DNA from: Candidatus Gottesmanbacteria bacterium RIFCSPLOWO2_01_FULL_49_10
GTDB taxonomy: Bacteria; Patescibacteriota; Microgenomatia; UBA10105; UBA927
Direction of reading: 5' to 3'
Assembly: GCA_001781025.1 (NCBI GenBank)
Contig: MFJZ01000041.1
Location: 179 to 6,059, forward strand
Length of the DNA: 5,881 bases
Below are positions 1 through 4,320 of the stretch, piece by piece; within the stretch, counting starts at the first letter, position 1, and every line of letters begins with the position of its first letter. A program made the position numbers and the translations under genes. Below the pieces are notes generated by a model. That model was not told the DNA's origin and did not search any database. It saw nothing but the letters and a program-made list of their open reading frames with translations.

Positions 1-473
1 AATGCACGTATGAGAAACGGGATCTCGATTGCGGGCGGCGGGCGAAAGGTGATCTCACCCGTAGCCGAATTTTTGACGACGACTTGGGTTTTCCGATACT
101 CTCCAACGGTTTCTTCCGGCAAAATCCGGTACGTCGTAAGTTCGTGAACGTGCTTGACCGTTTCCTCAGAAATCTCACCTTTGTTGTAATTTTCGATAAA
201 CCGAAGGACATTCCTATAGTTGAGGACTTCCTGAATATCCCTCTCCCGCCCGACGATTTTGGCGCCGGCCAAAACCTTCTCTGCTTCGGTCAAGTTGAGC
301 TCGTTCCCCTCGATGTGCGTGCCATGGTGGACGGTCCGGACAATCGCCTCCTGCCGAAACTTGGCCTCCCATGCGGGGACTAATGGCGAGTTTTCGATAA
401 CTTCGCGGGCCGCCTCTATCGTGCCGACGAGCTTGAGAAGCTTATTGGTGATGGTGAATTGGGGTGAGTACAT
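1..473 (-). CDS. Fic family protein, N-terminal part (runs off left edge)
   Basis: Fic proteins usually transfer AMP (sometimes another phosphate-containing group) to hydroxyl side chains of target proteins. Reading from the ATG at 473, 157 codons are open to the window edge. Residues about 1-115 fit the helical Fic N-terminal region and contain HIEGNEL (53-59), the alpha-inhibitory-type helix found before the Fic core. Residues 115-155 fit the start of the Fic domain: a GEYRKTQVVV stretch (124-133), then RPPPAIEIP, like the GxYR-x-qV and PPP segments of the family. The catalytic HPFxDGNGR loop would lie beyond position 1 and cannot be checked. In the usual inhibitory pattern (S/T)xxxE(G/N), the Ser/Thr position is Gly51 here, followed by Thr52. 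No strong Shine-Dalgarno precedes the ATG; an in-frame stop at 498-500 limits upstream extension. The gene is divergent from the DUF5654-type gene across a repeat-filled spacer. Family assignment is firm; substrate is unknown. Confidence 0.85.
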   Translation of the reverse strand, partial: MYSPQFTITNKLLKLVGTIEAAREVIENSPLVPAWEAKFRQEAIVRTVHHGTHIEGNELNLTEAEKVLAGAKIVGRERDIQEVLNYRNVLRFIENYNKGEISEETVKHVHELTTYRILPEETVGEYRKTQVVVKNSATGEITFRPPPAIEIPFLIRA

Positions 474-484
474 GGTGAAAAACT

Positions 485-580
485 CAAAGCTCAAATGTCA
501 AAACTCAAATCGACAACTCAAAACGTAAAAATGTATGAAAGATTTGCATTTTACGTTGTAGTTTTGCGCTTTGCGCTTTG
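485..580. repeat. Inverted pair of 7-bp tandem repeat arrays between divergent genes
   Basis: The left arm (485-505) holds three heptads in exact phase on the plus strand: CAAAGCT, CAAATGT and CAAAACT; a fourth CAAA unit starts at 506. The right arm (560-580) holds three heptads on the minus strand: CAAAGCG, CAAAGCG and CAAAACT. The arms match at 17 of 21 positions as an inverted repeat and are 54 bp apart. Inside the gap is a second inverted repeat, AACGTAAAAATG (522-533) against CATTTTACGTT (547-557), with a 13-nt loop. The element fills most of the spacer between the Fic and DUF5654-type genes. Cyanobacterial STRR sequences are also heptameric tandem repeats, but no relation is shown. Confidence 0.75.
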
Positions 581-594
581 ACCTTCTTATCCCG

Positions 595-600
595 TATAAT
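595..600 (+). promoter_or_regulatory. -10 box for the DUF5654-type gene, predicted leaderless start
   Basis: A perfect TATAAT lies 6 nt before the ATG at 607. Transcription starting about 7 nt after the -10 box would begin at or next to the A of the ATG, so the mRNA would have almost no leader. The -35 region is weak: TTGCGC at 571-576 with an 18-bp spacer is the best fit, while TTGACC at 578-583 is only 11 bp away. Confidence 0.6.
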
Positions 601-606
601 ACCCGC

Positions 607-900
607 ATGGCACCAAAAATACAACCATCAAAGGAGAAACAGTCAGACAAGAAGCTCCACAGGGAAATTTTGAAGCAGATGGTCACCTTAGTCACCAGTG
701 GCTTTGGATTGGTAGCAGCTTTAGCCTGGAACAACGTCATCCAGGAACTCGTCAACACTCACATCAAGCCCTATTTACCCAAGGGGAGTGGACTTGTTTC
801 GCTATTTCTTTACGCAATCATCATCACAATACTTGCCGTAAGCGTCACGTATCAAATGACAAAATTGCTCAAAAGAATTGGTGGGGACAAAAATGACTAA
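607..900 (+). CDS. Small DUF5654-type membrane protein
   Basis: Predicted 97-residue protein of unknown function, probably in the cytoplasmic membrane. After a charged, lysine-rich N-terminus (1-24) come two hydrophobic segments: about residues 26-46, containing VTSGFGLVAALAWNNVI, and about 62-85, containing SLFLYAIIITILAVSVTY. A short basic tail (86-97) follows. The GLVAALAWN segment followed by a LYAIIITI-type helix is what I recall of DUF5654, a small family of archaea and candidate-phyla bacteria. I chose the ATG at 607. A TTG start at 571 would add 12 residues, but it lies inside the repeat arm and upstream of the TATAAT box, so it would not be on the predicted transcript. There is no Shine-Dalgarno. 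The stop overlaps the stop of the convergent gene by 4 bp. The family call is from recognition of the pattern; function is not known. Confidence 0.75.
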   Translation: MAPKIQPSKEKQSDKKLHREILKQMVTLVTSGFGLVAALAWNNVIQELVNTHIKPYLPKGSGLVSLFLYAIIITILAVSVTYQMTKLLKRIGGDKND

Positions 901-1232
901 TTCGCCGATGGAGGATTCTTTGGTTTTTTCACCACTTCGGATTTTCCTTTTTCAAATAATTCCCTATTAACTTGAGTTTCCGTTTGTCCAAACGGTACGT
1001 TTCTCGTTGTTCCCCCGGCGTATGCTCTAGTCAAGGCTTTTATAGCTCTGTCTCCTGCACTTTCTCCTCGAACCGGATTTCTGGCTTCTCCTTCCGCAAA
1101 TTTTATAAGATCGTCGTTTTGTTCTGCCACGGTTTGTCCTCTGTGTGTACTAAAAGTGACTTGGTGCAAGTCACCATGTTTTTTTAACTCAGGCTTCTGA
1201 TAAAGTTTTTCTGAGTTAACGCCTTCTCCCAT
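897..1232 (-). CDS. Uncharacterised protein with lasso-peptide-leader-like N-terminus
   Basis: Predicted soluble protein of 111 residues. I do not recognise a family for the whole chain. Residues 11-26 match the lasso-peptide leader pattern YxxPxLxxxGxxxxxT at every fixed position: Y11, P14, L16, G20 and T26. In lasso precursors this pattern is bound by the RiPP recognition element protein and the chain is cut two residues after the Thr. Here the rest is far too long for a usual core: about 84 residues, polar, with no membrane segment, no cysteine, and a lysine/proline-rich end. Counting from Ser28 there is no Asp/Glu at core positions 7-9. No RRE, B-protease or lasso cyclase gene is in the window. 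The start has the strongest ribosome site in the window. The gene is downstream of nnrD on the same strand, separated by 84 bp with a possible terminator. It may be an unrelated protein that shares the leader motif. Confidence 0.7.
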   Translation of the reverse strand: MGEGVNSEKLYQKPELKKHGDLHQVTFSTHRGQTVAEQNDDLIKFAEGEARNPVRGESAGDRAIKALTRAYAGGTTRNVPFGQTETQVNRELFEKGKSEVVKKPKNPPSAN

Positions 1233-1237
1233 ATAAG

Positions 1238-1248
1238 CACCTCCTTAA
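1238..1248 (-). promoter_or_regulatory. Strong Shine-Dalgarno site for the 111-residue protein
   Basis: The minus strand reads TTAAGGAGGTG, an almost full complement of the 16S rRNA 3' end, 5 nt before the ATG at 1232. It fixes the start of the 897-1232 gene and stands out because the other genes here have weak or no such sites. Confidence 0.85.
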
Positions 1249-1258
1249 CCTGAAGGTA

Positions 1259-1278
1259 CTCTCTCTCTCTCTCTCTCT
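1259..1278. repeat. (CT)10 dinucleotide microsatellite
   Basis: Ten uninterrupted CT units, read as (AG)10 on the minus strand. It lies 26 bp upstream of the start codon of the 897-1232 gene, just before its Shine-Dalgarno, so it is either in the leader or between promoter and start. Such tracts are prone to slippage. Confidence 0.95.
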
Positions 1279-1291
1279 GATAAAATCAAGG

Positions 1292-1310
1292 AGCTTTTAA
1301 AAAAGAAGCT
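1292..1310 (-). terminator. Possible weak terminator hairpin after nnrD
   Basis: AGCTTTT (1292-1298) and AGAAGCT (1304-1310) can pair over 7 bp with one G-U pair and a 5-nt loop, 7 bp past the nnrD stop. On the minus strand it is followed by CCTTGATTTTATC, not a clean T-run, and the stem is AT-rich, so termination is only a possibility. Confidence 0.25.
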
Positions 1311-1316
1311 GAAAAA

Positions 1317-2276
1317 TTATATGAGGTTTTTCATTACAAGCGGTATCTCCCCCGCCAGATCCGTCGCGTTGAAGTACGGCCCGACTTTTTTGTAGAGCGC
1401 GTCACCGGCCTTTTTGTTGATGAATGCTCCGGCGATTGTTGCCAAAAACGGATCGTTTTTGCAAGCCAGAGCGGCGATAAGACCAGCCAGCACATCCCCT
1501 GTCCCACCCTTGGTCATCCCAGGATTTCCTCCTTCAATCACCCGGCACTCTCCGGGGACACAATATTTCTCATCACACGCTCCCCCGCTGCAGGCAATGT
1601 CTGTCTCCCCCTTCAGAAGCACGATACACTTGTACTGTTTTGCAAACCACTTAACCTTGTCTTCATCAGACCACCTGAAAAGATCAGAGGCGCGGGGAGG
1701 CGTGCCATTTTGAAGCACCGCCACGGCCTTGGCACCAGAGCGTTTATGGATATCCGGAAGATCTGGACCTTGGCGGTACGAGAACCATGGCATGCCGACC
1801 TCAGCGCCTAACAGGCTAGTAAACTCCCCATGGTGCGGCGTCAGGATGGCGTTTTTGGGAATCACGGAAAGATCAAGCATCTGCAACGCCCCCGCATCAA
1901 TCACCCACTGTTTCTTTGGATACTTTCTAAGAAGCATGTCTGTCAGCTCTTTTGTTTCCGCGTCTCGCTCCATCCCGGGACCGATTAATATGCAATCATC
2001 TTCTTCAATATAGGATTCAACATCCTCTCGCCTGACTACAATCCCGTTTCGGAACTCCTCTTTTGCTTTTTGCACAATCTCGTTATTCTCCGGCACCGAA
2101 CAGTAGTGCACGAGATCCACAATGCGCGACGCCACGGTCAACGCCCACAAGCTCGCCGCATGAAAAAGGTGGCTCCCTCCGATGACCAGGAGCCTACCAT
2201 TTTGCCCCTTATGGCTCCCCCTCGCCGGCACATACAAATTTTTCAACTCATCCACTGTTATAGTCTTCATATTCAT
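1317..2276 (-). CDS. nnrD: ADP/ATP-dependent (S)-NAD(P)H-hydrate dehydratase
   Basis: Repairs hydrated NADH and NADPH by nucleotide-dependent dehydration; a cytoplasmic, ribokinase-like fold enzyme corresponding to the C-terminal half of YjeF. Visible motifs in the 319 residues: GRLLVIGGS (27-35), CILIGPGM (95-102), VIDAGAL (125-131), TPHHGEF (146-152), IVLLKGETDI (218-227) and the family signature around NPGMTKGGTGDVLAGL (251-266), with the catalytic Asp at 261. Stand-alone bacterial homologues are about 275-290 residues, so this one is about 30-40 longer. The excess maps to roughly 158-203, between TPHHGEF and LLKG, where the DNA contains a palindrome. The YjeF N-terminal epimerase half is absent. 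An alternative ATG two codons downstream is possible. It follows recF by 29 bp on the same strand and may be cotranscribed, but also has its own -10 box overlapping the recF stop. Confidence 0.93.
   Translation of the reverse strand: MNMKTITVDELKNLYVPARGSHKGQNGRLLVIGGSHLFHAASLWALTVASRIVDLVHYCSVPENNEIVQKAKEEFRNGIVVRREDVESYIEEDDCILIGPGMERDAETKELTDMLLRKYPKKQWVIDAGALQMLDLSVIPKNAILTPHHGEFTSLLGAEVGMPWFSYRQGPDLPDIHKRSGAKAVAVLQNGTPPRASDLFRWSDEDKVKWFAKQYKCIVLLKGETDIACSGGACDEKYCVPGECRVIEGGNPGMTKGGTGDVLAGLIAALACKNDPFLATIAGAFINKKAGDALYKKVGPYFNATDLAGEIPLVMKNLI
1699..1722. repeat. Palindrome inside nnrD
   Basis: GGCGTGC (1699-1705) and GCACCGCC (1715-1722) form a stem of 7 bp with one bulged C and a 9-nt loop. 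It encodes residues of the nnrD segment 185-193, within the apparent family-atypical insert. It could be chance in GC-rich coding DNA or the remains of an inserted palindromic element. Confidence 0.45.
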
Positions 2277-2292
2277 TGGTAGTATTGGTAGT
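2275..2292. repeat. 9-bp tandem repeat at the nnrD start codon
   Basis: ATTGGTAGT occurs twice in tandem (2275-2283, 2284-2292), followed by a partial third unit. On the minus strand the last copy runs into the ATG of nnrD, so copy number would set the distance between the -10 box and the start codon. Confidence 0.85.
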
Positions 2293-2304
2293 ATTTCTCT
2301 CTCT

Positions 2305-2310
2305 ATTATA
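2305..2310 (-). promoter_or_regulatory. -10 box for nnrD overlapping the recF stop codon
   Basis: The minus strand reads TATAAT, sharing its first bases with the TAA stop of recF. It lies 28 nt before the nnrD ATG, giving a leader of about 20 nt that contains an AGAGAGAG purine run and the 9-bp tandem repeat. No good -35 box is visible 17 bp upstream, so support is moderate. Confidence 0.45.
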
Positions 2311-3391
2311 GCCTGATCACCGTCGCCGATTCGAGGACGGCAGCCGGAATAGATGCCTCGTCTGCGGATGTCAGGATCGTCTGCTGACGACCAATGAGCT
2401 CCACCACCAGCTCCCGATGTGCGCCGTCCAGTTCGGAAAAGATATCATCAAGAAGAAGTATCGGACGCTCCCCCACCTCTTTCTCAATATACGATAGCTC
2501 TGCAAGCTTCAACCAAAGAACGGCAAGTCGCTGTTCCCCCCGGCTCCCATATTTACTTAACTGCTTTGCATTTATTTGGTCATTGTGATTTGAGATTTGT
2601 GATTTGAAGACGACGAAGTCGTCTCTGTGTGGTCCCACCAATGTCGCTCCTGCCGCCACCTCCTCCTCTTTATACTGCTCAAGCCTGCTTTCTGATATGA
2701 CGCTCTTATCGTATTTAAGCTGATAGCTGATAGCTGCCTGCCCCGAGTCTTCTCGAGGGGATAGCTGACAGCTGTTGATATAGTCAATATATTCCCCCCT
2801 TTTATCCGTAATATACCCTCCTGCTTTTATCAGGAGCTGATCCCAAAACAAAAGCTGAGACGGGACAGCCGTACCAACGTTTATCGCGTCAAGGAGTTTG
2901 TTTCTTTGTCGCAGTCCCCGTTCATAGGAAAGAAGATTTCGTCTATACTCCCGATCCACTTGGACCAAGACGCTATCCAGGTACCGGCGCCTGAGGCTCG
3001 GGCTGTCGGTGACAAGCTCCAGGTGTTCTGGCCAAAAGAGGACCGCACGAAGGTTTCCTATAAAATCAACAAGTCTTCTAGGGACATCGTTGACTTTATA
3101 GCGCTTTCTGGGCACGTCTTGTCCTTCGATAGAACCGGTGGTGATCACTATTTCAAGCGTCGTATCTCCGATTGCGGCTGAGGCAAAACACACGTCTTTC
3201 CCCCAATGGACGACTTCGCGGTCCTCCCCTGCCCGGAAACTGCGACCGGTCGCAAGGTACATGATCGCCTCCAGGATGTTCGTTTTCCCGGCGCCATTGG
3301 GTCCCACGATAAGCGTGGTCTCGGGAGAGAATGCGAAGGTTTTCTTCGTATAGCTCCGGAAGTTTTGGAGCGCTATTTCTTGAAGAATCAT
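2306..3391 (-). CDS. recF: DNA replication and repair protein RecF
   Basis: SMC-like ATPase that acts with RecO and RecR to load RecA at single-strand gaps. The 361 residues match the usual RecF length. Motifs: LQNFRSY near the N-terminus (8-14), Walker A GPNGAGKT (30-37) followed by NILEAI, the RAVLFWPEHLELV and RRRYLD segments (115-138), VGPHRDDF (252-259), the ABC signature region SRGEQR (283-288; more often SQGQQR) and Walker B LLLDDIFSELD (312-322). The chain is intact. Two segments are encoded by short tandem repeats: residues 206-225 and 262-274, both in apparent loops. The gene does not neighbour dnaA or dnaN here; it sits between the UMP kinase gene (132 bp upstream, same strand) and nnrD. 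The start ATG at 3391 follows an extended -10 box by 6 nt, and GGAAGA before it is too close to act as a normal Shine-Dalgarno. Confidence 0.97.
   Translation of the reverse strand: MILQEIALQNFRSYTKKTFAFSPETTLIVGPNGAGKTNILEAIMYLATGRSFRAGEDREVVHWGKDVCFASAAIGDTTLEIVITTGSIEGQDVPRKRYKVNDVPRRLVDFIGNLRAVLFWPEHLELVTDSPSLRRRYLDSVLVQVDREYRRNLLSYERGLRQRNKLLDAINVGTAVPSQLLFWDQLLIKAGGYITDKRGEYIDYINSCQLSPREDSGQAAISYQLKYDKSVISESRLEQYKEEEVAAGATLVGPHRDDFVVFKSQISNHNDQINAKQLSKYGSRGEQRLAVLWLKLAELSYIEKEVGERPILLLDDIFSELDGAHRELVVELIGRQQTILTSADEASIPAAVLESATVIRL
2572..2606 (-). repeat. Five consecutive heptads (CAAANNN) inside recF
   Basis: Read on the minus strand from 2606: CAAATCA, CAAATCT, CAAATCA, CAATGAC and CAAATAA, all in exact 7-bp phase; the fourth is degenerate. 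They encode recF residues 262-274, between GPHRDDF and the signature motif. The units resemble the CAAANNN heptads at 485-580. Confidence 0.75.
2718..2776. repeat. AGCTGAT heptad arrays flanking a hairpin, inside recF
   Basis: Heptads AGCTGAT, AGCTGAT and AGCTGCC (2718-2738) are followed by a hairpin, CCCCGAG (2741-2747) against CTCGAGGGG (2752-2760, one bulged A), then AGCTGAC and AGCTGTT (2763-2776). The arms also pair partly as an inverted repeat because AGCT is self-complementary. The segment encodes recF residues 206-225 without disturbing the frame. Confidence 0.7.
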
Positions 3392-3397
3392 TCTTCC

Positions 3398-3406
3398 ATT
3401 CTACCA
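3398..3406 (-). promoter_or_regulatory. Extended -10 box for recF, predicted leaderless start
   Basis: The minus strand reads TGGTAGAAT, a TGn extended -10 with TAGAAT, then GGAAGA and the recF ATG. The 6-nt distance equals that of the DUF5654-type gene and predicts a leader of about zero nt. No clear -35 box is seen, as is common for extended -10 promoters. Confidence 0.5.
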
Positions 3407-3413
3407 TCTAGAG

Positions 3414-3521
3414 GTACGAAAAGTACGATAGGTACGAGAAGAATAAGAGACAGGAAGTTGAAGAGGGCAAGGCTCAGAATACTTTTTTCTTAGCTTTTCG
3501 TACATTTCGTACATTTCGTAC
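3414..3521. repeat. Inverted pair of 9-bp tandem repeat arrays upstream of recF
   Basis: Left arm 3414-3440: three units beginning GTACGA at 3414, 3423 and 3432, exact 9-bp period. Right arm 3495-3521: three units on the opposite strand, GTACGAAAT, GTACGAAAT and GTACGAAAA, also at 9-bp period. The arms match at 24 of 28 positions (extending one base inward) and the three-unit arms are 54 bp apart. TAAGA (3444-3448) and TCTTA (3488-3492) may lengthen the stem. The element fills the 132-bp spacer between the UMP kinase stop and recF and starts 2 bp past that stop, so it might also act as a termination or mRNA-stability structure. The gap contains no gene. Confidence 0.85.
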
Positions 3522-3523
3522 TT

Positions 3524-4222
3524 CTATTGAATAGTGGTCCCAAAAAATTTCTTCCCGTCAAGTGCGAGGCCGAGATTTTCAAGGTTTTTGCCATTGAGAA
3601 TTTTGACGGTGACGCCAAGCTCTGCCGCAAGCTTGCTAGCAATCGGATCAAACGGCAGATTCATGCCCGGCGTCCATGTGTCCCCTACCATCGTACGGTA
3701 ATCTTTCCAGGAAAATTTTGTGATGGGTTTGGCGTCGGGGTGTTTGCGAGGATCTTTATCGTAGACTTGATCAATATTGGTCATGTTGACGACTTCTTTG
3801 ATACCGTAATCCTGACACAGGGTCACCGCACAATAATCAGTGCTCCATCCCGGCTTCCAACCCGCGGCGATAGCCACCGGAGCCTCAATTTTCAAGATAA
3901 TTTCGTAATGTTTAATAATGCGTAGATCTGCAATATCTATAAAAATTGTTCGCACGAGTTGCGCATTTAATCGCGTTGCGTGGATCCCAAGCCAGTCAAG
4001 ATCAGTGTTCGTAACCTGCCCATGTACTTCTTTTGCCCCATCACGATACTCCCGCATAATTGCTCCACCGCCGACGGTAATAAAAAATCTCCTCTTTTTG
4101 GAGGAGATTTGGTTTCTGATAAATTTATTAAAAGCGTTAAGGAATTGGGTATCAATGCCGCCGTTGGGGACGACGAGGGATCCTCCGAGCGAGAGCACAT
4201 ATGCGTTGTTTCCTATACTCAT
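3524..4222 (-). CDS. pyrH: UMP kinase, archaeal-type amino acid kinase family
   Basis: Phosphorylates UMP to UDP with ATP in pyrimidine nucleotide synthesis; cytoplasmic. The 232 residues follow the amino acid kinase fold: LSLGGSLV (10-17) for phosphate binding, ITVGGGAIMREYRD (48-61), then TDLDWLGIHATRLNAQLV (73-90), the nucleotide-monophosphate region typical of UMP kinases, PGWSTDYCAV (124-133), NMTNIDQVYDKDPRKHPDAK (146-165), and TPGMNLPFDPIASKLA (184-199). The GGS glycine loop without the bacterial KLSGE start, and the GIxATRLNA block, point to the archaeal-type subfamily rather than the classical bacterial PyrH. Length fits that family. The start at 4222 has only a short AGGA directly before it; an AGGG lies further upstream. 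It is first of the three minus-strand housekeeping genes and is divergent from the small acidic ORF. Function is well supported; a related amino acid kinase specificity is a less likely alternative. Confidence 0.88.
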   Translation of the reverse strand: MSIGNNAYVLSLGGSLVVPNGGIDTQFLNAFNKFIRNQISSKKRRFFITVGGGAIMREYRDGAKEVHGQVTNTDLDWLGIHATRLNAQLVRTIFIDIADLRIIKHYEIILKIEAPVAIAAGWKPGWSTDYCAVTLCQDYGIKEVVNMTNIDQVYDKDPRKHPDAKPITKFSWKDYRTMVGDTWTPGMNLPFDPIASKLAAELGVTVKILNGKNLENLGLALDGKKFFGTTIQ

Positions 4223-4283
4223 ATCCTACATCCCTGAGGCAATAACACCACGAAAGAAGCGTGCATCTCATGGTATGTAAGTC

Positions 4284-4312
4284 TTTACAATTTGTCAATC
4301 GGAGCATAGTAT
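4284..4312 (+). promoter_or_regulatory. Sigma70-type promoter for the small acidic ORF
   Basis: TTTACA (4284-4289), a 17-bp spacer, and TAGTAT (4307-4312). The ATG at 4321 follows the -10 box by 8 nt, so the transcript would start within a few bases of the start codon. It is one of the two best-spaced promoters in the window. Confidence 0.6.
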
Positions 4313-4320
4313 GCATAGCC

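Noticed and set aside
496..501. TTGACA on the minus strand as -35 box for the Fic gene
   Set aside because: The hexamer is perfect, but the position 17 bp downstream reads TCACCA, which is not a -10 box; the hexamer arises within the heptad array.
84..528. Plus-strand ORFs of 99 and 89 codons
   Set aside because: They lie opposite or across the Fic coding region, have no family features and no promoter, and the Fic reading frame explains the conservation signals.
485..580. CRISPR-like array
   Set aside because: Units are 7 bp, directly abutting and inverted on the two arms; there are no 20-40 bp repeats with regular unique spacers and no cas gene.
578..600. TTGACC as -35 box for the DUF5654-type gene
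   Set aside because: The spacer to TATAAT is 11 bp, too short for a sigma70-type promoter.
498..758. Minus-strand ORF of 86 codons
   Set aside because: It overlaps the heptad element and runs antisense to the DUF5654-type gene; the product shows no recognisable features.
897..1232. True lasso peptide biosynthetic cluster
   Set aside because: Only the leader-like motif is present. No cyclase, protease or RRE gene is seen, and the predicted core lacks Asp/Glu at positions 7-9, so only a leader-like N-terminus is claimed.
2906..3353. Plus-strand ORFs antisense to recF
   Set aside because: recF motifs are continuous across this region on the minus strand, and the plus-strand products have no recognisable features.
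3414..3521. Replication origin with iterons beside recF
   Set aside because: There are no DnaA-box clusters, no dnaA or dnaN neighbour and no AT-rich unwinding stretch; recF alone does not mark an origin.
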